Below are positions 1-6,429 of a DNA stretch of 7,034 bases, in pieces. The translations under genes were made by a program, and so were the position numbers. Position 1 is the stretch's first letter; every line of letters begins with the position of its first letter. The stretch comes from Bacillota bacterium (GTDB lineage Bacteria; Bacillota; Clostridia; Oscillospirales; Oscillospiraceae): contig JAJUHD010000136.1 in NCBI GenBank assembly GCA_029268085.1, positions 1 through 7,034 of the forward strand, given 5' to 3'. The notes below the pieces were generated by a model. The model searched no databases. It was not told the origin of the DNA and saw nothing but the letters and a program-made list of their open reading frames with translations.

Positions 1-50
1 ACAAAAAACGAAGGGGATGATTCCATTGGGCTTTTAAGGCGATATATGTT
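1..50 (+). repeat. Leader repeat, copy 1 (upstream of the small secreted protein)
   Basis: This block aligns with 1544-1590 through a poly-A/ACG start, a G-run followed by GAT, then ATTCC, TTGGGCTT and GG..GATAT, with only short gaps and scattered substitutions. Both copies lie upstream of a gene for an exported protein, about 45 bases before the start here and about 100 in copy 2. In copy 2 the block begins just downstream of a promoter-like motif. Here the window starts inside the block, so any matching promoter would lie left of position 1. The repeat is seen directly. A role as a shared 5' untranslated region or control element is inferred. Confidence 0.6.
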
Positions 51-94
51 CATTTGTTGCAAAACAGTGATTTAATCATGAATGGAGGTTTATC

Positions 95-652
95 ATGAAA
101 AAGATCATAAGTCTTATCATGGCAATGTGCATGGTTTTTGCCTTTGCAAGCACAGTTTCTGCATCTACGGCAGCAATTGGTTCTGTTAAAGCCACTGCGT
201 CTTTTTCGTACACACAGCCAACCTTTACTGCTGGTGAGGTTTATAATGATTCTATTTGTTCCGACGATTCCGATGCAGAAGTAACAGAACAACCAATAAC
301 GGAAGACGACCTTGCTTCTGATTTTTCCACTATGGTAAAGGGCGCCCCTCCGGCTGAAGTTAATTATACGCTAATTCCGGCCTACCGTTTTTTATATGAG
401 GAGGATTTGACCAATACTGATACAGACAAACCTTTCTACTGGAATGCCGTCTCTTATATATATGGAAAACATTTTATAGATGCAGGTGTGGGTGATTTTA
501 TTCCGGTTGGGGTGTATGTATCTGATGACGGAACATCTTGTTACGTCATTGATAAGAGATCAGACGGTACTTCTACGAAAACCACATACAGCATTTTGGG
601 AGACAACAGTAAAGACTACGTGATAATTTCAGTTGACACTTACTCAGACTAA
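95..652 (+). CDS. Small secreted acidic protein of unknown function
   Basis: This 185-residue protein has a textbook Sec signal peptide: KK at 2-3, a hydrophobic core at about 4-20, and a V-S-A site giving likely cleavage after Ala23. The start is fixed by TGGAGG at 83-88, six bases before the ATG. The mature part opens with a Ser/Thr/Ala-rich stretch, then an Asp/Glu-rich linker (about 52-75, including DDSDAE and TEDDL), then a Tyr-rich and probably beta-rich region to the end. The only cysteines outside the signal peptide are Cys55 and Cys149, which could form one disulfide after export. No lipobox, sortase motif, SLH repeat or catalytic motif is visible, and I do not recognise the family. 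The leader block it shares with the SLH-protein gene suggests joint control and a role at the cell surface, but its function is unknown. Confidence 0.88.
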   Translation: MKKIISLIMAMCMVFAFASTVSASTAAIGSVKATASFSYTQPTFTAGEVYNDSICSDDSDAEVTEQPITEDDLASDFSTMVKGAPPAEVNYTLIPAYRFLYEEDLTNTDTDKPFYWNAVSYIYGKHFIDAGVGDFIPVGVYVSDDGTSCYVIDKRSDGTSTKTTYSILGDNSKDYVIISVDTYSD

Positions 653-727
653 TGTTTGAGCTATCCCCAATTTCCCGGAGCATGAAAGAAGCATAAATAA
701 ACGCACTTCGAAAGAACGATGGAAATG

Positions 728-819
728 AGAACAAGCAACGGGAATAGGTATTTGTTGATCCTTCCCACAATTTCCGGATTACCGGTTATACGGGTTCATC
801 TCCGCGCAAAGCTTGTTCT
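728..819 (+). other. Long-range inverted repeat in the 653-846 gap
   Basis: AGAACAAGC at 728-736 and GCTTGTTCT at 811-819 are perfect 9-base reverse complements with a 74-base interior. The right arm ends nine bases before the ribosome binding site of the next gene (AGGGGGAG at 829-836). A folded 5' leader is possible, but I recognise no riboswitch or T-box signature. The rest of the 653-846 gap shows no convincing gene, terminator or sigma-A promoter. Confidence 0.25.
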
Positions 820-846
820 TAACAACTGAGGGGGAGAAATGTTGAG

Positions 847-1404
847 GTGAATAGAAATATATGGATAATCGGCATCATTATTGCATTTTTAGCCGTTATT
901 TTAGCCTCATGCTCCGAAACAACCGCTGCGAGGCTGACGGACGATGAGGTTGTCGAGCTGTACAATAATGCAAGAGAAGCGTACGGCTGGTTTGATCTGA
1001 CAACGATACCGTATGACAACGAAAAATACATAGAGGCCGACGGCGAAAAATACTTCGAGGTCATCCAGCTGGGCATCGCTTCAAAAAGAACGCTTGCCGA
1101 TTATCTTAATAAAATTTTCGCAGACGACATAACAGAAGAATTAATGGAAACATCCTCCTATCGATATGTGGAGTGCGAAGGCAAACTATATGTCCTGCCA
1201 ACGGACAGGGGGACTGACATTTTTAAAGGCGCGGAATCATATGAGGTGGTCAGGATATCGGAGAAGCAGATAAAGTTTACGGTCACAGTGGAAATATATG
1301 AGGATCCCGTGCAGAGGAATGTAACCGGATACAAACAATATGACTTCTTCCTGGAGTTTTCAGACGGCCGATGGAGATTTAAAAACTTTGAGTTGGTAAG
1401 ATAA
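847..1404 (+). CDS. Lipoprotein resembling IseA-type DL-endopeptidase inhibitors
   Basis: This 185-residue lipoprotein starts at GTG 847. The nearby ATG (839) and TTG (842) run at once into TGA, and AGGGGGAG at 829-836 sits ten bases upstream of the GTG. A hydrophobic signal (about 5-20) ends in the lipobox L-A-S-C, so Cys22 should be lipidated and the protein anchored outside the membrane. The mature layout is an N-terminal helix with AREAYGWF, a YIEADGEKYFEV strand, a helical TLADYLNKIFADDI segment, GKLYVLPTDRG, and a C-terminal sheet ending DGRWRFKNFELV. From memory of the family, this order matches IseA/YoeB-like proteins, which inhibit DL-endopeptidase cell-wall hydrolases in Bacillus. 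That assignment is moderate only: no search was run, and the known Bacillus protein is secreted rather than lipidated. The fallback is an uncharacterised envelope lipoprotein. No clear terminator follows it. Confidence 0.85.
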   Translation: MNRNIWIIGIIIAFLAVILASCSETTAARLTDDEVVELYNNAREAYGWFDLTTIPYDNEKYIEADGEKYFEVIQLGIASKRTLADYLNKIFADDITEELMETSSYRYVECEGKLYVLPTDRGTDIFKGAESYEVVRISEKQIKFTVTVEIYEDPVQRNVTGYKQYDFFLEFSDGRWRFKNFELVR

Positions 1405-1503
1405 ATACAGCCGAGGAACGCTGCAAGACGAGGATAAATTCATTTTTTCTGTCAGTTGCCGGAAGCAGGGATTTAAAAATTTTTTTGAAAAATATCGTTT
1501 TTC

Positions 1504-1535
1504 TTGTCACAAAAACCTCTTCTGATTTGTTTTAT
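1504..1535 (+). promoter_or_regulatory. Promoter-like motif TGTCACAAAA-N11-TTTGTTTT, copy A
   Basis: TGTCACAAAA at 1505-1514 is followed after exactly 11 bases by TTTGTTTTAT (1526-1535). The same two boxes with the same spacing recur at 6701-6732. An A/T-tract (about 1471-1500) lies just upstream, as for UP-type elements, and the leader repeat starts about nine bases downstream. Read as a sigma-A promoter it is poor: TTGTCA would need a 20-base spacer to reach TTTTAT. A two-box promoter for an alternative (ECF-like) sigma factor or an activator site fits better. That is inference. It would drive the SLH-protein gene, with a leader of about 150 bases. Confidence 0.45.
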
Positions 1536-1543
1536 GAGTGAGA

Positions 1544-1590
1544 ACAAAAACGAGGGGGATAATTCCGTTGGGCTTACGGGATATTGCGTT
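1544..1590 (+). repeat. Leader repeat, copy 2 (upstream of the SLH protein)
   Basis: This is the second copy of the block at 1-50. Within it, ATTCCGT (1562-1568) and ACGGGAT (1576-1582) can pair over seven positions, one of them G-T, around a TGGGCTT loop. Copy 1 keeps the loop-like TTGGGCTT but not the pairing, so conservation looks like primary sequence rather than a proven RNA fold. About 100 bases separate it from the SLH gene start. Confidence 0.6.
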
Positions 1591-1688
1591 AAACATGACC
1601 AGCATAAAAAATACGCAGACTTACGCGGCTTATGTGAAACTGAGGGAAAAGAGAATTTTTTGAAATTATGAATTGTGGGAGGGTTACT

Positions 1689-3011
1689 GTGAAAAAATGT
1701 TTTGCGGCATTTCTTGCTGTTGTTTTGCTGATAACAGCTTTAGGCACTGTCGCATTCGGCGCCAGCAGTGAAATAACAAAAACAAATCCTCTTGATACCG
1801 GAAAGGAAATATTATATTACCTGTTCTGGACCGTTGATGATAAGTTGGAAAAGGATCTTCAGGATATGCAAACGAGCCTTGAGCTTTCTGACGAACAGAT
1901 GAATTCACTAAAAAATCTGGGATTAACGGAGCATAGAAACAATACTTTGCTTAAATCGACATATTCGAGCAATACACATTCAAGCATAGCATCATTCAAT
2001 TCCCAGGTTGAAAGCGCGGCCGTTGATAGAAATAAAACAATAGAGTCAATTCTAGGCGATAAATACGCTGAATTCCGGAGTTGGATCGCGTTGTGGTGGG
2101 AAACAGAACGCGAATATCGCATGAATTCTGCCGTATGTGATGTTAACTCAACTGCATCTCACTGGTACGACGAAGCAATGAACTATTGTATGGAAGCGTC
2201 ATTGTTTAATGGAATTCCGGAAGAACTTATTACTCCTGATACTCGGATAACATGGGCCATTATTGCACAGGTCTTAGCAAATAGGACAGCGAATTATCGG
2301 GAGGAATACTACCAAAACCAAATAAACACTGAGGATGGACAAAATAATTCTTGGTATGCTCCTGCGTTAAAGTGGATGAATGAAATGGGTATGTCTGACG
2401 TTAATGAATCTCCGGAATCACAAATATCACGCGAGTCTGCAGTACGCCTGCTTTTTGAATACGCCTATAAAACTGAAAATGAAACAGATTATAGCATAAC
2501 AGATAGTAGCAGTCATCTTAAAGATAAAGCGATCATATCAGAAACAACAAAAAGTGCAGTTTACTGGGCAGAGGAACATGGGATTATTCACGGGTACCTG
2601 GATTCATCATTTCGTCCGGATCAACAGATACTTTTTTCGGAGATGGCGCAAATGTTTTATAATGCCAAAGATTTCTTAAGCAAGAACAATATAACCGTAT
2701 TGTTTTCATACTCCGTATCTGATATTGAAAAAATCGAGTTTCAAAATGGCAGTACAGGAGAACTTAAATCTTATACAAATAAAACAGAACTGAATGATAT
2801 TATTGAACACCTTAATTCATTTAGATTTGATAGTTTAAAACCAGCGGGAGACGGTTGGACATATGCTATTCGCATCTGGTTTAAAGAAGAATCTGCCATG
2901 CGGCGAATCACACTGTCTCCATCCAGCGTATGCGTTGGAGGTAATTGCTATATTTCATCATCGGGGCATGACTACTTTCCGCAAGAATGGATAAAGCAAT
3001 ATTGCCCTTAA
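1689..3011 (+). CDS. Exported SLH-domain (cell-wall-binding) protein
   Basis: I place the start at GTG 1689 because GGGAGGG (1677-1683) lies five bases upstream. The ATG at 1668 has no ribosome site and would put NCGRVTV before the signal. The 440-residue product begins KKCFAAFLAVVLLITALG, a Sec signal with cleavage near 24. Residues 45-145 are helical and polar, ending GDKYAEFRSWIALWWETE. Three degenerate SLH repeats follow: about 157-203 (HWYDEAMNY..ASLFNGI..ITPDTRITW), 221-260 (WYAPALKWMNEMGM..ISRESAVRLL) and 271-327 (AVYWAEEHGIIHGY..FRPDQQ..SEMAQMF). SLH triplets typically bind secondary wall polysaccharide, so this protein is probably held at the wall. The C-terminal domain (about 341-440) has a strand, a TNKTELNDIIEHLNSF helix, then WTYAIRIWF and later strands, a layout also seen in M56-sensor ectodomains and in the next gene. 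The second SLH repeat is the weakest match. The next gene follows after 45 bases and may be co-transcribed. Confidence 0.9.
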   Translation: MKKCFAAFLAVVLLITALGTVAFGASSEITKTNPLDTGKEILYYLFWTVDDKLEKDLQDMQTSLELSDEQMNSLKNLGLTEHRNNTLLKSTYSSNTHSSIASFNSQVESAAVDRNKTIESILGDKYAEFRSWIALWWETEREYRMNSAVCDVNSTASHWYDEAMNYCMEASLFNGIPEELITPDTRITWAIIAQVLANRTANYREEYYQNQINTEDGQNNSWYAPALKWMNEMGMSDVNESPESQISRESAVRLLFEYAYKTENETDYSITDSSSHLKDKAIISETTKSAVYWAEEHGIIHGYLDSSFRPDQQILFSEMAQMFYNAKDFLSKNNITVLFSYSVSDIEKIEFQNGSTGELKSYTNKTELNDIIEHLNSFRFDSLKPAGDGWTYAIRIWFKEESAMRRITLSPSSVCVGGNCYISSSGHDYFPQEWIKQYCP

Positions 3012-3056
3012 TAATTTTGAAATGTAAATTGATATAAAATAGCACAAAAAGGTTTA

Positions 3057-4898
3057 ATGTGTACGAAAATGACAAATAGGGTGAAAAATGTGGTCTATTA
3101 TAAGAGACCAGCGTTTTGGCTTATATCTGCGGCGGCGGTTGCCGCAGTCGTAGCTACTATATTTCTGTTTGCTTATAAAACCCAGACCCTTGAGCTTCCG
3201 GAAACGGCGTCGGTTTTTACCGTAGAAATGGAACAGTTCAACGACAGGATAAGCGTCGGCCGCGTGGTTATAACCTACGCTGAGCAAATTGAAACAATTC
3301 TTTCAGCCATGGCCGGCGCGAAAAAAACGCTGAGGCATTCCGTCAATGACTATCCGGAGCAGGACAACTATCTTGTTGTAAGGCTTATTATGGAAAATGA
3401 AATGAGAACGCTGTGCCTGTATTCGGAAGGCGGCAGCGAGTACATAGAGGAGCCGTATGCCGGGATCTACAAAACTCAAGGGAATTCAAGTAAAGCATTA
3501 TATCAGGTATATACAGATAACATGGAGAAAAGCAGCGGTAACGCAATCAATATCCGATGGGAGGCGCCCGGCGACGTTCCCCAGCCGGTCAGAGACTACG
3601 CTGCGGACTATGTGGGCGAGCAGGTGGAGTATTACAACAGCCTCGGTTACAACATAACCGACGCGAAGATCACTGCTATGAGCTATATGAACACAGGCAC
3701 CTCAAGCCTTACCAAAGCCGTCGAGATGTGGCGGCTTGAATACCGCCTGCTGCCGGACGACGCCGGTAAAGTAGTTCTCGCGGGCGGAATGAAGATGGAG
3801 GACGGCTGGCTGACCGAATGGGGCAGCACGGGCCAGCCGCTTCTGGTGCTTGTACACGATTGGGATTCGAAATCCGAAATCTGGCGCAAGGTGGGCGTGT
3901 TCAACACGCTCGGGGTGCAGGAGGAATATCAGGGCAACTATACCGCCGCCGCGATGGCTCTATACCACGACTTCATCTCAAAAACGGGCATCGCGTGGGA
4001 GTTTAGCCCAAAAAGCTCCGTCTTCCCTGCCCTTCCAATCCGCATCGATATGCCCTTCGGCAGGGCGCATGTGTCGATTGACAGGGGAACGCTCTGGCTC
4101 AACGATGAGATGAAAACGCCGAACTATACAGACTGCGGGAAGGAAGCCGATTACCCGGCGGGCAAAGCCATCCTCTGGTCTCCTGCGGAAAGCGGCGCAT
4201 TTGACAGCGGCGATGTCGCCAACGGCTGCATACTGCGTTTCGAGATAACCGCCGACGACGGTAAGGTTTATAAAGGGACGATACTCGTCGACCAGTCGGA
4301 AAAGACAGAAAACGGCGTGTGGCATTACCGCGCCGCGCTGGCGGAAACCGACGCCGGCCTGGTTCTTGCCGAAAGCGGCGAAGCCGGCGGCGGATGCGCA
4401 TTGAAGCTGCCTGACGAATCTTATTCGGCAGTCAAGCTGCGGGTAGCCCTTGAGCCGCCGCTTCTTACTCCGGATATGAGCGTCGGCATCGGGGTGATTC
4501 CCGACTATGAAGGTGGCGACCTCCTGATTTTCCACGGGTATTTCGGCCTGTTCGTCTACGACCTGAAGGCAGAGAAAATCACCTTTGCCGCAGACCTGGA
4601 AAAAGCCGTGGGCACGACGGTTATTCAGGGCAGCGAGGGCGCGGCCGTGAGAGTCAGCACCGACGGGAATACCATACAGCTTTACTATTACCCCGAGCGG
4701 GGGAAGCCTAAGATGACTTATACCATCGACGCCCGGACGGGAAGCTATACCTACGGCGAATATGCGCCGATCGACCCTTGCTTTTCCCCGCCCGACGAGC
4801 TATACGAGCGGTTTTCTGGCTCCACGCTGGGAGAGCTTGCCTATACCGAAGGCCAAAAAAGCTTCCTGCTCTTTGCAAGCTGGGACTGGGCGGGCTAA
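3057..4898 (+). CDS. Membrane-anchored M56/BlaR1-family C-terminal half, lacking the metallopeptidase domain
   Basis: This 613-residue protein begins at the family's juxtamembrane point: NRVKNVVYYKRPAFW (7-21) followed by one membrane helix (about 20-39), matching the segment that normally follows the M56 peptidase domain in clostridial BlaR1/MecR1-like sensors. The ectodomain follows: a DUF5301-like module (about 50-145, with HSVNDYPEQDNY and YIEEPYAGIYK), a second module (about 165-310, with YNITDAKIT, NTGTSSL and LTEWGSTGQP), an Ig-like beta module (about 333-460) and a C-terminal beta module (about 470-610, with IFHGYFGLFVYDL and YTYGEYAPID). The four preceding helices and the HExxH zinc site of full-length members are absent, and no BlaI gene is near. 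A modest AAAAAGG (3046-3052) lies four bases before the ATG, and the frame is intact throughout. It is therefore either a functional headless sensor or binding protein, or a 5'-truncated relic kept open. Codon GC is much higher than in the SLH gene from about 3540 on. Family names are from memory. Confidence 0.85.
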   Translation: MCTKMTNRVKNVVYYKRPAFWLISAAAVAAVVATIFLFAYKTQTLELPETASVFTVEMEQFNDRISVGRVVITYAEQIETILSAMAGAKKTLRHSVNDYPEQDNYLVVRLIMENEMRTLCLYSEGGSEYIEEPYAGIYKTQGNSSKALYQVYTDNMEKSSGNAINIRWEAPGDVPQPVRDYAADYVGEQVEYYNSLGYNITDAKITAMSYMNTGTSSLTKAVEMWRLEYRLLPDDAGKVVLAGGMKMEDGWLTEWGSTGQPLLVLVHDWDSKSEIWRKVGVFNTLGVQEEYQGNYTAAAMALYHDFISKTGIAWEFSPKSSVFPALPIRIDMPFGRAHVSIDRGTLWLNDEMKTPNYTDCGKEADYPAGKAILWSPAESGAFDSGDVANGCILRFEITADDGKVYKGTILVDQSEKTENGVWHYRAALAETDAGLVLAESGEAGGGCALKLPDESYSAVKLRVALEPPLLTPDMSVGIGVIPDYEGGDLLIFHGYFGLFVYDLKAEKITFAADLEKAVGTTVIQGSEGAAVRVSTDGNTIQLYYYPERGKPKMTYTIDARTGSYTYGEYAPIDPCFSPPDELYERFSGSTLGELAYTEGQKSFLLFASWDWAG

Positions 4899-4913
4899 GC
4901 GGCAATATATTCG

Positions 4914-4934
4914 CACTCTATGAACCATAGGGTG
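4914..4934 (+). promoter_or_regulatory. Nine-bp hairpin or imperfect palindrome upstream of the XRE gene
   Basis: CACTCTATG (4914-4922) pairs with CATAGGGTG (4926-4934) over nine positions, one of them G-T, around an AAC loop. It lies 15 bases after the upstream stop and 44 bases before the XRE start. The following ACATTTTG is a poor T-tract, so as a terminator or attenuator it would be leaky. As DNA, the near-symmetry could be an operator for the XRE protein, since its right arm overlaps a candidate -35 box. The pairing is seen; either role is inferred. Confidence 0.4.
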
Positions 4935-4960
4935 ACATTTTGCGCGTATGCGTTTATGAT
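4932..4960 (+). promoter_or_regulatory. Possible sigma-A-like promoter for the XRE-lipoprotein pair
   Basis: GTGACA (4932-4937) and TATGAT (4955-4960) are each one base from consensus and are separated by exactly 17 bases. A transcript starting about seven bases after the -10 box would begin right at the GGAGG site (4967-4971). That leaves an unusually short leader, which argues for caution. Confidence 0.35.
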
Positions 4961-4978
4961 TTTTTTGGAGGCGGTGCT

Positions 4979-5872
4979 ATGGATTTAAAGAAAACCGGTT
5001 TGTTCATATCAGGTATGCGCAAAGAGAAATCCATGACGCAGAAGGAGTTGGCTGAAAGGCTATCCGTAACCGATAAGGCCGTATCCAGATGGGAAACGGG
5101 CAAAGGATTTCCAGATGTGTCAATCTTAAAAAAATTATCGGAGGTGCTGGGAGTGTCCATAACCGAAATTGTGAACGGCGAAAAAGCCAGGCCTGAAAAC
5201 ATTGGGGAGAAATCGGACAACGCAGTTATCGCGGCGTTATCTTATTCAAAGAATATGAGCAGAAAAGCAATCGGCGTCCTGCTGCTGATCTTTGGACTGG
5301 GCCTGACCGTTTGCCCCATTCTTTTTGCGGGAAGAAGCGGTTTTTCAATACTGTCGTTCTTAGGAATAGCCGCCGCTATAACGGCAATAGTCATGCTAAG
5401 CTATAGAAAGCCATTTTTTAAGGATATAGGAAAGGCTATGAAGATATCAAAGCATTCAGCCGGAATAGCATCGCTTGTTGCATTAGCCTCAGCGCTTATT
5501 TTGGAGGCGCTGCCATATGGAGCGGTTTTAATTTTTTCCTCCGGCCCCGAGAAGAGGATAAAGGAAACCTTTTCTTATTTTAGCCTAATCCCCTCTGGAT
5601 ATGCCAATTTTTCCCCGTTCTTAACGGCGATTCTTACGGTTTTGACCGCTGCGCTGTCGGTTGCCGCGATTATTAGGAGATTGAGAACTCCGCGGCTCCA
5701 AAACGCGGCGTTCATTTGCACTGTTATTGCGCTCATGTGTTCTGTCGCCCCATTCTTAATGTTTGGAACCGCATATATGAGCGCGGCTGGAGTTGCCATA
5801 ACAATCCTGCTGCTGGCGTCTTTGATATTCCAAGCGCTTTCCAACAGAGAAGTCAAGGAGGCTGCAATGTGA
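4979..5872 (+). CDS. Membrane-anchored XRE-family transcriptional regulator
   Basis: The 297-residue protein starts at ATG 4979, with TTGGAGG (4965-4971) seven bases upstream. A longer in-frame reading from TTG 4940 lacks a ribosome site. Residues 5-65 form a canonical HTH_XRE domain: MTQKELAERLSVTDKAVSRWETG carries the helix-turn-helix, followed by FPDVSILKKLSEVLGVSITEIVNGEK. A short EKSDNAVIAALSYSKNMSRK linker then leads to six likely membrane helices at about 97-117, 122-141, 162-186, 212-232, 243-262 and 267-286. Such fusions, common in Clostridia, are thought to tether a repressor to the membrane so that membrane events can control DNA binding. The target is not known from sequence. The stop overlaps the next gene's GTG by four bases (GTGA), so the two are almost certainly translated together. 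Self-regulation through the 4914-4934 palindrome is possible. Confidence 0.92.
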   Translation: MDLKKTGLFISGMRKEKSMTQKELAERLSVTDKAVSRWETGKGFPDVSILKKLSEVLGVSITEIVNGEKARPENIGEKSDNAVIAALSYSKNMSRKAIGVLLLIFGLGLTVCPILFAGRSGFSILSFLGIAAAITAIVMLSYRKPFFKDIGKAMKISKHSAGIASLVALASALILEALPYGAVLIFSSGPEKRIKETFSYFSLIPSGYANFSPFLTAILTVLTAALSVAAIIRRLRTPRLQNAAFICTVIALMCSVAPFLMFGTAYMSAAGVAITILLLASLIFQALSNREVKEAAM

Positions 5873-6429
5873 GAAAGCTGCTGTTATTAATTCTCGTCAT
5901 TGTTATCGCAGCGGCAGGTTGTTCGAAAGCGCAAAATGCAAACAATGTGGAAAGCAATACTTTCGACGGGTCCCCCGAGCCCGAAACGACATTATCAGGC
6001 ATTGTTGAATCTACTGCGGGAAATGCAGATAATGCCGAAAACAACGCTTCGGATACATCTCCGGAGTCCGATATGACACTTTCGGGCATTATTGAAGCGT
6101 CCTCAGTTATTTGCGCCGGGAAAATTATTGACGGCAGAGATATCGATCAGAATACAAAGGCCGTTAATGTTGCAGTTACGCGTGAACTCAAGGGAGCTGT
6201 CGAGGAAACAGAAATCGAATTGTATACGCAAAAGCCGCTTCGACCAGGATATGTATACATCTTTTTCCTTTGTGAGAACAGCAAAAAATACGATATATTA
6301 TCGATAGCGTCATACGACGAATATGATGGAACGATTCAATATGACGAAGCCCTTATCCTTGATGTTGATTATGAAAACATTGACAAGATTGCGGAGCTTA
6401 AAGAATATATCCGAAAAGGCAGCGTTTAA
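5869..6429 (+). CDS. Lipoprotein with a duplicated linker, coupled to the XRE regulator
   Basis: This 186-residue protein starts at GTG 5869, seven bases after AAGGAGG (5855-5861) and inside the preceding stop. An in-frame ATG at 5716 lies within the regulator gene and would bury the signal, so it is rejected. Residues 1-18 form a lipoprotein signal: RK, a run of L/I/V, then A-A-G-C with Cys18 as the lipid attachment site. Two tandem 29-residue linker units follow (23-51 and 52-80). The C-terminal domain (about 79-186) opens VICAGKIIDG and continues VNVAVTRELKGAVEETEIELYT and PGYVYIFFLCE. This resembles the small beta-barrel-like domain in many Gram-positive lipoproteins of unknown role (a 'V.GKV....V..LKG....I.LYT....G..Y..FL' layout), but I cannot name a family. 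Co-translation with a membrane-bound regulator suggests it could be a sensor partner or a target. Confidence 0.9.
   Translation: MRKLLLLILVIVIAAAGCSKAQNANNVESNTFDGSPEPETTLSGIVESTAGNADNAENNASDTSPESDMTLSGIIEASSVICAGKIIDGRDIDQNTKAVNVAVTRELKGAVEETEIELYTQKPLRPGYVYIFFLCENSKKYDILSIASYDEYDGTIQYDEALILDVDYENIDKIAELKEYIRKGSV
5935..6108 (+). repeat. In-frame tandem duplication, 2 x 87 bp, in the lipoprotein gene
   Basis: Units 5935-6021 and 6022-6108 encode 29 residues each and align without gaps with 15 identical residues. Both contain NA.N.E.N..D.SPE followed by TLSGI.E. The nucleotide copies have diverged well beyond synonymous change, so the duplication is old. It lengthens the linker between the lipid anchor and the folded domain. 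Confidence 0.75.

Noticed and set aside
652..770. Possible remnant of another gene after the first CDS (short frames such as FELSPISRSMKEA and NALRKNDGNENKQRE)
   Set aside because: They are very short, in different frames, and have no convincing family match.
791..808. tRNA-like T-arm (GGGTTCATCTCC)
   Set aside because: The stem does not pair beyond two positions, and no D-arm, anticodon arm or acceptor stem fits around it.
1668..1688. ATG start for the SLH protein at 1668
   Set aside because: There is no ribosome site before it. GGGAGGG sits five bases before GTG 1689, which also gives a normal signal peptide.
3017..3038. TTGAAA and TATAAA before the M56-like gene
   Set aside because: The spacer is only 10 bases, too short for a sigma-A promoter. 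Co-transcription from the SLH gene is simpler.
3978..4535. 185-codon ORF on the minus strand
   Set aside because: It lies wholly inside the GC-rich M56-like gene. Open antisense frames are expected there, it has no ribosome site, and its product is Arg/Pro-rich and not recognisable.
5716..5868. Longer N-terminus for the second lipoprotein, from ATG 5716
   Set aside because: It overlaps the regulator's last 52 codons and would bury the lipoprotein signal. AAGGAGG points to GTG 5869.
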